The position numbers and the translations under genes are program-made. Under the pieces are notes generated by a model that was given only the letters and a program-made list of their open reading frames with translations, did no database searches and was not told where the DNA came from. Of a stretch of 64,000 nucleotides of DNA, positions 8,792 through 15,760 are shown piece by piece. Position 1 is the first letter of the stretch. The number at the start of each line of letters is the position of its first letter. Origin of the DNA: Streptomyces acidiscabies (GTDB lineage: Bacteria; Actinomycetota; Actinomycetes; Streptomycetales; Streptomycetaceae); the NCBI RefSeq assembly GCF_020010905.1, contig NZ_JAGJBY010000001.1, positions 1,074,001-1,138,000 on the forward strand, in the 5' to 3' direction.

Positions 8792-9614
8792 CGCTGTCCT
8801 TCCGGTCATGGCCGAGGCGTGGCAGCATGCCCAGCACCGTGGCCGTCGTCGTCCCCGCGTCCACGGGGATCACCGCGCCGGTGATCCACCGCGATTCCGC
8901 CCCGGCGAGGAAGAGGACCGCCCAGGCCACGTCCCAGGCGGTGCCCTCCAGGCCGAGCAGGTTGGCCGCGCTGCGCAGCCGTCGTCCCTCCTCCCCGCCG
9001 TGATCGCCGATGGGGGTGTGCAGGTGGCCCGGTACGAGGCAGTTGACGCGGATGTTGTCCGGGCCCCAGGCGTACGCCAGGTCGGTGGTCAGCGACTGGA
9101 GGGCGCCCTTGCTGGCGCCGTACGCCCCGCTGCCGAAGCCCCGCAGCGCCGCGACGGAGGAGATGTTGACGACGGAGCCGCCACCACCGCGTACGAGGTG
9201 GGGGTGGGCCGCACGGGCCACCTGCATGGCGGCGGTGACGTTGAGGGCGAAGACCCGGTCCCAGTCGGCCCGGGTGGCGCCCACCCCGCTCGTACCGGCG
9301 TTGTTGACGACCACGTCGATACGCCCGGCCCGGCCTGCGAAGTCGTCGACCGCGGCTCGCGCCGAGGCGTCGTCGGTGATGTCCGCGGTGAGCGTGATCG
9401 CCGTACCGCCGTCGGCCTCGATGAGGCTACGGGTGTGCTCGGCCCGCTCGGCGCTGACGTCGAGGATGCCGACGGTGGCGCCCTGGGCGGCGAGGAGCAT
9501 GGCCGTGGCCGACCCGGTGCCCGGCAGGTCGCCCGCGCCTCCGGCTCCCGTGACCAGGGCCGCCCGGCCCGCCAGCCGGGTGCCGTGGCCGTCGGTGTGC
9601 CCGCCGACGCTCAC
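8784..9614 (-). CDS. SDR family NAD(P)-dependent oxidoreductase
   Basis: A 276-residue short-chain dehydrogenase. Dinucleotide-binding TG...G.G lies near the N-terminus, but in a longer form than usual (TGAGGAGDLPGTGSA). NNAG (VVNNAGTSG), the catalytic Ser in NISSVAAL and YGASK supply the Ser-Tyr-Lys triad. The GTG start at 9614 overlaps the P450 stop in a GTGA arrangement, so translation is probably coupled. It likely oxidises or reduces the product of the neighbouring P450. Confidence 0.9.
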   Translation of the reverse strand: MSVGGHTDGHGTRLAGRAALVTGAGGAGDLPGTGSATAMLLAAQGATVGILDVSAERAEHTRSLIEADGGTAITLTADITDDASARAAVDDFAGRAGRIDVVVNNAGTSGVGATRADWDRVFALNVTAAMQVARAAHPHLVRGGGGSVVNISSVAALRGFGSGAYGASKGALQSLTTDLAYAWGPDNIRVNCLVPGHLHTPIGDHGGEEGRRLRSAANLLGLEGTAWDVAWAVLFLAGAESRWITGAVIPVDAGTTTATVLGMLPRLGHDRKDSDG

Positions 9615-10846
9615 CACGTGACCGGGAGGGACGTGAGGCCGTACACGATGGAGTTCTTCTTGAAGGGCAGCTCGTTCTCGGGGACGGCGAGCCGCAGCCC
9701 GGGGATGCGCTCGAAGAGCCGGGGCCAGGCGACCTGCATCTCCACCCGCGCCAGGTTCTGGCCGAGGCACTGGTGGGAGCCGAAGCCGAAGGCCACGTGG
9801 TGGCGGGCCCTGCGGCCGATGTCCACCTGGCCGGCGGGGCACTCGCCCTCGCCGCCGCCGAAGGCGCGGGGGTCACGGTTGCCGGCGACCAGGGAGACGA
9901 TGACTCCCTCGCCCGCGCGTACGAGCTGCCCGCCGACCTCCACGTCCTCGACCGCCACCCGGCGCGGGTCGGTGGAGACGATGCTCCAGTAGCGCAGCAT
10001 CTCCTCCGCCGCGCCGGGTGCCAGCTCGGGGTGGTCGCGCAGCCGCTCGCGCTGGTCCGGGTTGACGAGCAGGGCCACGGTGCCGAGGCCGAGCATGTTC
10101 GCCGAGGTCTCGTGCCCGGCGCCGACCAGGATGGCGACCAGACGGGGCAGCATCTCGGGCGTGAAGCCGTCCGGGCCGGTGTGGTCGGCCAGCAGCCGGC
10201 TGACCATGTCGTCGGCGGGCTCCCGGCGCTTGCGCTCGACGAGGGCCGTGTAGTACTCGAACGCCTCGCGCTGGAGCCGCGCGCGTTCCTCGGGGCTGAC
10301 GTCCAGGTCCGTCCCGGCGTTCGCGTGCTGCTGGAACATGTCGTGGTCCTCGTAGGGGACCCCGAGGATCAGGCAGATGGCGAGGGACGGCAGGGGGAGC
10401 GCGAAGTCCTCGACGAAGTCGACCGGGCCGCCCTTGGCGAGCATCCCGTCGATCAGCTCGTCCGTGATCGCGAGCAGCTTCTCGCGCATCGCCTGGGTGC
10501 GCTTGACGCTGAACTCCTTGGTGAGCATCTGCCGGAGCCGGGCGTGCTCGGGGTCGTCCAGGCGCAGGAACAGGCCGCCCTGGTGCTCGTCCTGACCGGG
10601 GTGGACCAGGGGGAAGCCGGGCTTGCGGACGTCGGCGCTGAAGGAGGGGCTGGAGAGGACGGCTCGGATGTCCTCGTGGCGGGTGGCCAGCCAGTGGCGG
10701 GAGCCGTCCCAGATGGTGACCTGGTGCAGGCCGCCGGTCTCGCGGAACTCGGTGTACTTCGCGGGGGCGTCGAAGGGGCAGGTGCGGGGGGCCGGGAAGA
10801 AGGGGGGTTCCTCGGTGGCGGCGGACTCGGTGGTGGGGGTGGTCAT
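9611..10846 (-). CDS. cytochrome P450 (CYP105-like)
   Basis: A 411-residue soluble P450. The I-helix oxygen-binding motif is AGHETSANM, the K-helix EEMLRYW (ExxR), and the heme ligand loop FGFGSHQCLGQ with the Cys thiolate. The N-terminus (RTCPFDAP, then WDGSRHWLATRHEDIRAVL) resembles the CYP105 family of Streptomyces. ATG 10846 overlaps the reductase stop (ATGA). Electron supply is encoded just upstream by the ferredoxin and reductase genes, so the operon holds a full three-component monooxygenase. Substrate unknown. Confidence 0.93.
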   Translation of the reverse strand: MTTPTTESAATEEPPFFPAPRTCPFDAPAKYTEFRETGGLHQVTIWDGSRHWLATRHEDIRAVLSSPSFSADVRKPGFPLVHPGQDEHQGGLFLRLDDPEHARLRQMLTKEFSVKRTQAMREKLLAITDELIDGMLAKGGPVDFVEDFALPLPSLAICLILGVPYEDHDMFQQHANAGTDLDVSPEERARLQREAFEYYTALVERKRREPADDMVSRLLADHTGPDGFTPEMLPRLVAILVGAGHETSANMLGLGTVALLVNPDQRERLRDHPELAPGAAEEMLRYWSIVSTDPRRVAVEDVEVGGQLVRAGEGVIVSLVAGNRDPRAFGGGEGECPAGQVDIGRRARHHVAFGFGSHQCLGQNLARVEMQVAWPRLFERIPGLRLAVPENELPFKKNSIVYGLTSLPVTW

Positions 10847-12117
10847 AGTGCCTTCTCCTGTCGGAGCGTCGGTGCGTCGGCGGTGGTCACGGGCCAAGGG
10901 GCGCGGTCGAGTACGGCCGTACGCCAGGTGCGCAGCGCGCGTGCCATCCCGTTGCCGAGCACGCCGTCGACCCGGTGGGGCCGTCCGTCGGCGTCGCGGT
11001 GGCCGTAGACGCCCACGAACCGGCCGTCCGCCAGCGAGCCCTCCACCACGGTGAAGGCCATCCGCCGCCCCGTGGCGCCGTAGGACTGGAGCTTCAGGTC
11101 GTACTGGTCGGACCAGAAGTAGGGCAGCGAGGGCGGTGCGGTGCTCCCGGCGCCCAGGACGGCGGCTGCGACCGCCCGGCCCTGTTCGGTGGCGGCCAGC
11201 CGGTGTTCCGCGCGTACGTGGCGGCCGGTGGTGGGGTCGAGGCGGGCGGCGACGTCGCCGACGGCCCAGAGCTTCGGCGCGACACGGCCGTCCGCGTCGC
11301 ACAGGACGCCCTCGGCGCCGTCCCGGTGCCGGTCGCCCAGCGGTACGCCGGAGCCCGCCAGCCAGCCGACCGCCGGGCGGGCGCCGACCGCGATGAGGAT
11401 GGTGGACGCCTCGACTATGGAGCCGTCGTCGAGCGCTACTCCTGCGGCCCGGCCGTTCTCGGCCAGTACCTCGGTGACCCCTGTGCCGCAGCGCAGGTCC
11501 ACGCCGGCGGCGCGGTGGCGGGCGGCGAGCAGGGTGGCGACCTCGTCGCCGAGGACGTTGGCCAGGGGGAGCGGCAGGGGGTCGATCATCGTGACCGGCA
11601 CTCCCATGCGCCGGGCCACTGCCGCCGCCTCCGCACCGACGAACCCGGCGCCGACCACGACCAGTCGGCCGCTTCGTTCGAGGGCCGCGCGCAGGCGGAG
11701 GGCGTCCGGCAGGTTGCGCAGCACCTGGACGCCGGGGAGGCCCGCGCCCAGGGACGGCGGGTGCACCGCCTGGGCGCCGGTGGCTATGACCAGTGCGTCG
11801 TAGGGGAGTTCGCCGCCGTCGGTCAGTCGTACGGTCTCCGAGGCTGTGTCGACGCCGGACGCGGTGGTGGCGGGCAGGTGCGTGATGTCGAGCGCGTCCC
11901 ACTGGTCCTTCGGGCGCAGGAGCAGGCGGTCGGGCTCCCATTCGCCGGCCAGCAGTTGTTTCGACAGCGGGGGGCGGTCGTAGGGCAGGCCCGGTTCGGC
12001 GTCGATCAGCGTGACCGTGCCCGTGTAGCCGCGGCGGCGGGCCTCCTCCGCGAATGCCAGGCCGGCGGCTGAGCCGCCGACCACTACCAGTCGGCGGAGG
12101 GCTTCGGGGGCGGGCAC
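10843..12117 (-). CDS. FAD-dependent ferredoxin reductase
   Basis: A 424-residue NAD(P)H:ferredoxin reductase of the putidaredoxin-reductase/BphA4 type. FAD-binding VVVGGSAAGLAFAEEA is at the N-terminus, PYDRPPLSKQLLAG is diagnostic for the family, VVVGAGFVGAEAA is the NAD(P) fold, and a second FAD motif ends LWAVGDVAA. The C-terminal dimerisation domain (YFWSDQYDLKLQSYG) is present. GTG 12117 is one base after the ferredoxin stop. It passes electrons to the 3Fe-4S ferredoxin for the P450. Confidence 0.92.
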   Translation of the reverse strand: MPAPEALRRLVVVGGSAAGLAFAEEARRRGYTGTVTLIDAEPGLPYDRPPLSKQLLAGEWEPDRLLLRPKDQWDALDITHLPATTASGVDTASETVRLTDGGELPYDALVIATGAQAVHPPSLGAGLPGVQVLRNLPDALRLRAALERSGRLVVVGAGFVGAEAAAVARRMGVPVTMIDPLPLPLANVLGDEVATLLAARHRAAGVDLRCGTGVTEVLAENGRAAGVALDDGSIVEASTILIAVGARPAVGWLAGSGVPLGDRHRDGAEGVLCDADGRVAPKLWAVGDVAARLDPTTGRHVRAEHRLAATEQGRAVAAAVLGAGSTAPPSLPYFWSDQYDLKLQSYGATGRRMAFTVVEGSLADGRFVGVYGHRDADGRPHRVDGVLGNGMARALRTWRTAVLDRAPWPVTTADAPTLRQEKAL

Positions 12118-12118
12118 C

Positions 12119-12316
12119 TCAGTGCTCCTCGACGAGGATCGCCGCCGCTGGGCAGACCTGGGCCGCCTCCCGTACGGCGTCGTGGTGGTCCGTCGGGGGG
12201 TGGGGGGCCAGGAGGACGACGATGCCATCCTCGTCGCGTTGGTCGAACACGTCCGGGGCTACCAGTACGCATTGGCCTGCGCCGCAGCACTTCGTTTCGT
12301 CGACAGTTATTTTCAT
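12119..12316 (-). CDS. 3Fe-4S ferredoxin partner of the P450
   Basis: A 65-residue ferredoxin with cluster ligands CCGAGQC (about residues 10-16) and CPAAAI (Cys about 55), the spacing of single-cluster 3Fe-4S ferredoxins that serve actinobacterial P450s. First gene of the leftward five-gene operon. A promoter with good -35 and -10 boxes lies about 60-100 bp upstream (12386-12414). Confidence 0.92.
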   Translation of the reverse strand: MKITVDETKCCGAGQCVLVAPDVFDQRDEDGIVVLLAPHPPTDHHDAVREAAQVCPAAAILVEEH

Positions 12317-12385
12317 GCCACTCGACCTTTTCCGGTGACCGCATGGTGGGGGCGCGGTTGCGCCCCCTGTTGCCTGACAGTCGTC

Positions 12386-12414
12386 ACCTTACGGATGTCA
12401 GTTTGCGGTGACAA
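12386..12414 (-). promoter_or_regulatory. housekeeping-type promoter of the P450 operon with inverted repeats
   Basis: On the minus strand, TTGTCA and TAAGGT are separated by 17 nt, pointing at the ferredoxin gene with a leader of about 60 nt. Two inverted repeats overlap it: GTCACC/GGTGAC (12384-12389 and 12407-12412) and CTGACA/TGTCAG (12374-12379 and 12396-12401). They are candidate operators for the TetR regulator at the other end of the operon. Confidence 0.6.
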
Positions 12415-12505
12415 GATCGCCGGGGCCGGGGTGAGTGAGGTTTCGGTGAGGATGGGCGGGACGCCGGGCGGTGTCGGGTCGTGGGCCGGGGCGTGGGCCG
12501 GGGCG

Positions 12506-13399
12506 TCACTTCAGCAGGGCGGTTCTGAACGTCTCGCGGTGGTCCGCCAGCCAGGTCTGTACGCGGTCCCAGCGGGCCCAGCCGCCGCGTTCCGTCAGGG
12601 CCTGGAGGTAGACGGGGTCGCCGGTGGTCACGCGGTGGGTGACGAAGGTGCGGCAGACGGCGGTGGCCTGTTCGACTACGGCGGGGAGGTCGGCGCGGTC
12701 CTCGGGCGAGAGGCCGTAGCCGTCGGCGAGGGTGCGTAGGCGTGCGGGTGCGTCCAGGTCGGTGGGGTAGTGGGTGGCTGCCGATACGGGGTCGAGTAGG
12801 GGTACCCAGTAGCGGGCGGTCATGGCTACGTCCCAGAGGGGGCGGCCCGGGGCGGCCAGGTCGAAGTCGATCAGGGCGGTGGCGCGGCCGTCGCGGAAGA
12901 CGACGTTCTCCGGGCATACGTCGTTGTGGCACAGCATGGTTCCGCCCTCGGGGTCGGCGAGGTCCGGGGGCCATTCGGCTTGGGGGTCTATCGGGATGGC
13001 TGCGCTGCTGTTGTGCAGGCGGCGGAGGAGGTGGCCTACGGATGCGAGGGCGGGGCTCGTCATCGTGTGGGCGGGGAATGGGGGGAGGGGGACGTCTCCG
13101 GGGATGAAGGTGAGGTGTTCGCGGCCGTTTTCGGTGAGGCGGAGGGGGGTTGGGGCTGCGTCGAAGCCGTGGGTTTTCAGGGCGTGGAGGTAGGTGTGGA
13201 GGGCGGGGGCGTTGGGTGGTGCTGGGCGGTCCACCAGGGCGCCGTGGCGGAAGACGGCACCTGCGTTGGCCATGCCGCCGGTCAGGGGTCTGGCCTCGGG
13301 TGTCGTGCTGGTCGGCTCCTCGTGGTCGGTTGTCATACCGGTTGGAGCTGCTCTGTCTTCAGCCGTCATGTCGACCGGTTTCCCGCCCTCGGTTGTCAT
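12506..13399 (-). CDS. aminoglycoside phosphotransferase (APH)-family kinase-like protein
   Basis: A 297-residue protein with the APH/choline-kinase fold. Catalytic loop MLCHNDVCPENVVF has the HxDxxxxN pattern, and LIDFDLAAPG supplies the metal-binding Asp. The N-terminal region is extended by degenerate repeats that each restart with MTTE/MTTD or MTAE. The start is uncertain: ATG 13399 sits 7 nt after a TAGCGT -10-like box, which suggests a leaderless transcript; ATG 13337 is an alternative. The DNA before it is tandemly duplicated (13387-13752). Substrate unknown; such proteins are often not antibiotic kinases. Confidence 0.82.
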   Translation of the reverse strand: MTTEGGKPVDMTAEDRAAPTGMTTDHEEPTSTTPEARPLTGGMANAGAVFRHGALVDRPAPPNAPALHTYLHALKTHGFDAAPTPLRLTENGREHLTFIPGDVPLPPFPAHTMTSPALASVGHLLRRLHNSSAAIPIDPQAEWPPDLADPEGGTMLCHNDVCPENVVFRDGRATALIDFDLAAPGRPLWDVAMTARYWVPLLDPVSAATHYPTDLDAPARLRTLADGYGLSPEDRADLPAVVEQATAVCRTFVTHRVTTGDPVYLQALTERGGWARWDRVQTWLADHRETFRTALLK

Positions 13400-13752
13400 A
13401 CCGGGCACGCTAGCGCCGTACGTTTCCTGCGTGGCCTGGGGATTTCGGCGGGGCGGGGGCCCGAGGCTGGGGCGGGGGTGAAGGGCTACTGCGGCGGGAC
13501 TGTGCACTGTGCCGGACGGCTGGGTGTGGCCCGCCGCAGACTTCTGCTGTCACCGGCCAGCGCTCCGTCCTCGGTTGTCATACCGGTCACGCTAGCGGCG
13601 TACGTTCCCTGCGCGGCTTGGGAACTTCGGCGGGGTGGGCACCCGAGGCCGGTGCGGGGTTGGAGGGCTGTCGCGGCGGCTGTGTCGGACCGTGCTGGGC
13701 TGTGCCGGGCTGTGCCGGACGGCTGGATGCGGCTCGCCGCAGGCTTCTGCCG
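13387..13752. repeat. imperfect tandem duplication of the APH gene 5' region
   Basis: The segment 13387-13549 is repeated at 13569-13752 with many substitutions and small indels. Both copies carry the TAGCG-type -10 box and a start reading MTTE. With the 65-bp repeats that follow, it fills most of the 500 bp between the APH start and the FAD monooxygenase end; I see no other gene there. Confidence 0.75.
13486..13581 (-). pseudogene. remnant of a duplicated APH N-terminus
   Basis: A 31-codon frame starts MTTEDGALAGDSRSL at ATG 13581, in the second copy of the duplicated segment, and stops at 13486. It resembles the start of the intact APH gene (MTTEGGKPVD) but lacks every kinase motif. It keeps a leaderless-type start (GCTAGCGTGACCGGT before ATG). 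It may be untranslated or act as a short upstream frame. Confidence 0.45.
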
Positions 13753-13756
13753 CCCT

Positions 13757-13907
13757 TGGACGCGTGGCTCTTCAGTGGCGACCCCGCGATGGGTGGTGCG
13801 TGCGGGGGAAACTGGCACCCTCGGGCGCGCGGCTCTTCGGTGGCGCCGCCGCGATGGGTGGGGCGGGGGAAGCTGCCGTCCCTCGGACGCGTGGTTCTTC
13901 AGGACGG
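13757..13907. repeat. GC-rich tandem repeat, about 65 bp, 2.4 copies
   Basis: The word GGCTCTTC / GGTTCTTC recurs at 13766, 13831 and 13893 within a longer shared unit (GGACGCGTGG..., GCGATGGGTGG...). Periods are 65 and 62 bp. It lies between the duplicated APH upstream region and the last codons of the FAD monooxygenase. Confidence 0.7.
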
Positions 13908-15017
13908 CTGGACCCTGGCGAAGTGGGCGACGGCCTCCATGGGGTCCGGGCTGACCAGGCGTTCCAGGCCCGTCGTCGTGATGTGGGCCCACTTCGCGGC
14001 CCGTTCCCACATGCGGAGTTCGAAGGCGCGGACGGCCGAGTCGAGGTCGTCCGTCATGAGGGACTCCGCCAGTTCCGCGCCCTCCAGCATGGCGAGGTTC
14101 GCGCCCGCGCCGAGGGGTGGCATCAGGTGGGCCGCGTCACCCAGGAGAGTTACGCCGGGGGTGTGGGGCCAGGTGTGGGAGACGGGGAGGGTGTGGAAGG
14201 GGCGGTGGGTGAAGGTCGTGCCTCGGCGCAGGAGGTCGAGGAGGGAGGGGGACCAGCCGGAGAAGAGGGTCAGGAGTGCTGTGCGGAGGGACTCCGTGTC
14301 GGCGGGGTCGAGGTGGGTGTGCCAGTCTTCCGGTGCGCGGAATTTCGCGTACACCTTGACCTGGCCTGTGCTGTTGCGCTGGGCGACGAGGGAGCGGTTC
14401 GGGCCGTACGCCGCGAGGGAGCCGTCGCCGATGAGGTGGGCGAGGTCGTCGTCGAGGGACGTCTCGACCGAGGTCACCCCTGTGTAGTACGGGGTGACGG
14501 GCGAGACGGCGGGCCGGGTGCGGGACCAGGCGCCGTCCGCGCCGACGACGAGGTCGTACGTCTCGTGCCGACCGTCCGCGAAATGGACCCGCCCTGGTAC
14601 TACCCGGGTACCCCTCAGGTCTCCCTGGACACCCGGCTCCACCCGTGTCACCTCCCGCCCCCACTGGACGTCGAGCGGCCCCAGCAGCAGATCGCGGAGC
14701 TGGCCGCGGTCGATCTCGGGGTTGGCGCGGTCGTCCGGGCGGGGACGCCAGTCGCGCAGGACCGTGCCGTCGGGGGAGAGGATGCGCATGGCCTGGGCCT
14801 CGGGACGGGACAGCGCCTCGAACTCCGGCAGCAACCCCGCCTTGGACAGGGCGAGTTGACCCATCCCGGCGTGGAGATCCAGCATGCCGCCCGGGGGACG
14901 CGCGTCGGGCGAGGGATCGCGTTCGAGGACCGTGACGGCATGGTCGTACCCGTGTAGTACCCGCGCGAAGGTGAGCCCGGCGGGCCCGGCTCCGACGACG
15001 GCGATACGTTGTCTCAT
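13899..15017 (-). CDS. FAD-dependent aromatic-type monooxygenase
   Basis: A 372-residue flavoprotein of the PHBH/TetX type. Residues 4-17 form the FAD Rossmann motif (AVVGAGPAGLTFARVL), VVGADGAWSRTRP is the DG motif, and LLGDAAHLMPPLGAGANLAM is the GD motif that binds FAD and seals the active site. ATG 15017 is preferred. The divergent TetR gene starts 54 bp away, and a perfect palindrome (15021-15033) overlaps the likely -10 region (TACAGT). This is the usual layout of a substrate-inducible oxygenase with a local repressor; the substrate is unknown. Confidence 0.9.
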   Translation of the reverse strand: MRQRIAVVGAGPAGLTFARVLHGYDHAVTVLERDPSPDARPPGGMLDLHAGMGQLALSKAGLLPEFEALSRPEAQAMRILSPDGTVLRDWRPRPDDRANPEIDRGQLRDLLLGPLDVQWGREVTRVEPGVQGDLRGTRVVPGRVHFADGRHETYDLVVGADGAWSRTRPAVSPVTPYYTGVTSVETSLDDDLAHLIGDGSLAAYGPNRSLVAQRNSTGQVKVYAKFRAPEDWHTHLDPADTESLRTALLTLFSGWSPSLLDLLRRGTTFTHRPFHTLPVSHTWPHTPGVTLLGDAAHLMPPLGAGANLAMLEGAELAESLMTDDLDSAVRAFELRMWERAAKWAHITTTGLERLVSPDPMEAVAHFARVQPS

Positions 15018-15020
15018 GTC

Positions 15021-15033
15021 AATACACTGTATT
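15021..15033. promoter_or_regulatory. TetR-type operator between divergent genes
   Basis: AATACA and TGTATT flank a single central base, immediately upstream of the FAD monooxygenase start and 38 bp from the TetR start. It stands out as AT-rich in very GC-rich DNA. Repression of the oxygenase by the adjacent TetR protein is the likely role. Confidence 0.65.
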
Positions 15034-15070
15034 TTCACGATGCGCCGTATCGCAACCGTACGATGTGGCC

Positions 15071-15760
15071 ATGACTGTCTGGGACCGCCCCGATCCCCCC
15101 ACCCGCCCCGCCCCCCTGGACCGCGAGCGGATCGTCACCGCGGCGATCGCGCTGGCGGACGAGGGTGGGTTGGAGGCGGTGTCGCTGCGGAAGGTTGCTG
15201 CGCGGCTGAATGCGGGGCCGATGAGGTTGTACGGCTACATCGCGACGAAGGAGGAGCTGTACGACCTCATGGTGGACGAGGTCCATGCGGAGATCGTCCC
15301 CGGCACCGAGCAGCCCCCCGGCGACTGGCGCGAAGCGCTGCGTACGCTCGCCCACCGCACCCGCCGTACGGCCCTCCGCCACGAATGGCTCGCCGACCTC
15401 CTCGGCGGACGCCCCACCCTGGGCCCCCACGGCCTCGCCGTGACCGAGGCCAAACTCGCCGCCCTCGACGGCCACGCGGACATCGACACCGCCCTGCGCG
15501 CGGTGGAGACGATCAGCGCGTACGTCACCGGCGCACTCCGGCGCGAGATCGCGCACCTGCGCGCCGAGCGCGCCACGGGGCTGACCGACGCCGACTGGCA
15601 GCGCGCATCGGGCCCGCACGTGATGAACATGCTGGCCACGGGCCGTTTCCCGGCACTGACCAAGGCCGTGCACGACGGCACGGAGATCGACGCGGAGACG
15701 ACCTTCACGACCGGCCTCGACTGGGTCCTAGACGCGGTCGCCACGCACCTCACCCGCTGA
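15071..15760 (+). CDS. TetR-family transcriptional regulator (TetR_C actinobacterial type)
   Basis: A 229-residue regulator. The N-terminal HTH (RERIVTAAIALADEGGLEAV, SLRKVAARLNAGPMRLYGYI, ATKEELYDLMVD) matches TetR members with the AcrR-like C-domain found next to antibiotic or flavin-oxygenase genes. ATG 15071 is six bases after TACGAT (15059-15064), so the mRNA is probably leaderless; GTG 15065 is an alternative. Its last codons overlap the convergent WD40 gene by 11 bp. Confidence 0.88.
   Translation: MTVWDRPDPPTRPAPLDRERIVTAAIALADEGGLEAVSLRKVAARLNAGPMRLYGYIATKEELYDLMVDEVHAEIVPGTEQPPGDWREALRTLAHRTRRTALRHEWLADLLGGRPTLGPHGLAVTEAKLAALDGHADIDTALRAVETISAYVTGALRREIAHLRAERATGLTDADWQRASGPHVMNMLATGRFPALTKAVHDGTEIDAETTFTTGLDWVLDAVATHLTR

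Noticed and set aside
9611..11941. Very long open frame covering the P450 and most of the reductase
   Set aside because: Only the last 411 codons are P450; the upstream part is Arg/Pro-rich antisense-like sequence and the true reductase is in another frame.
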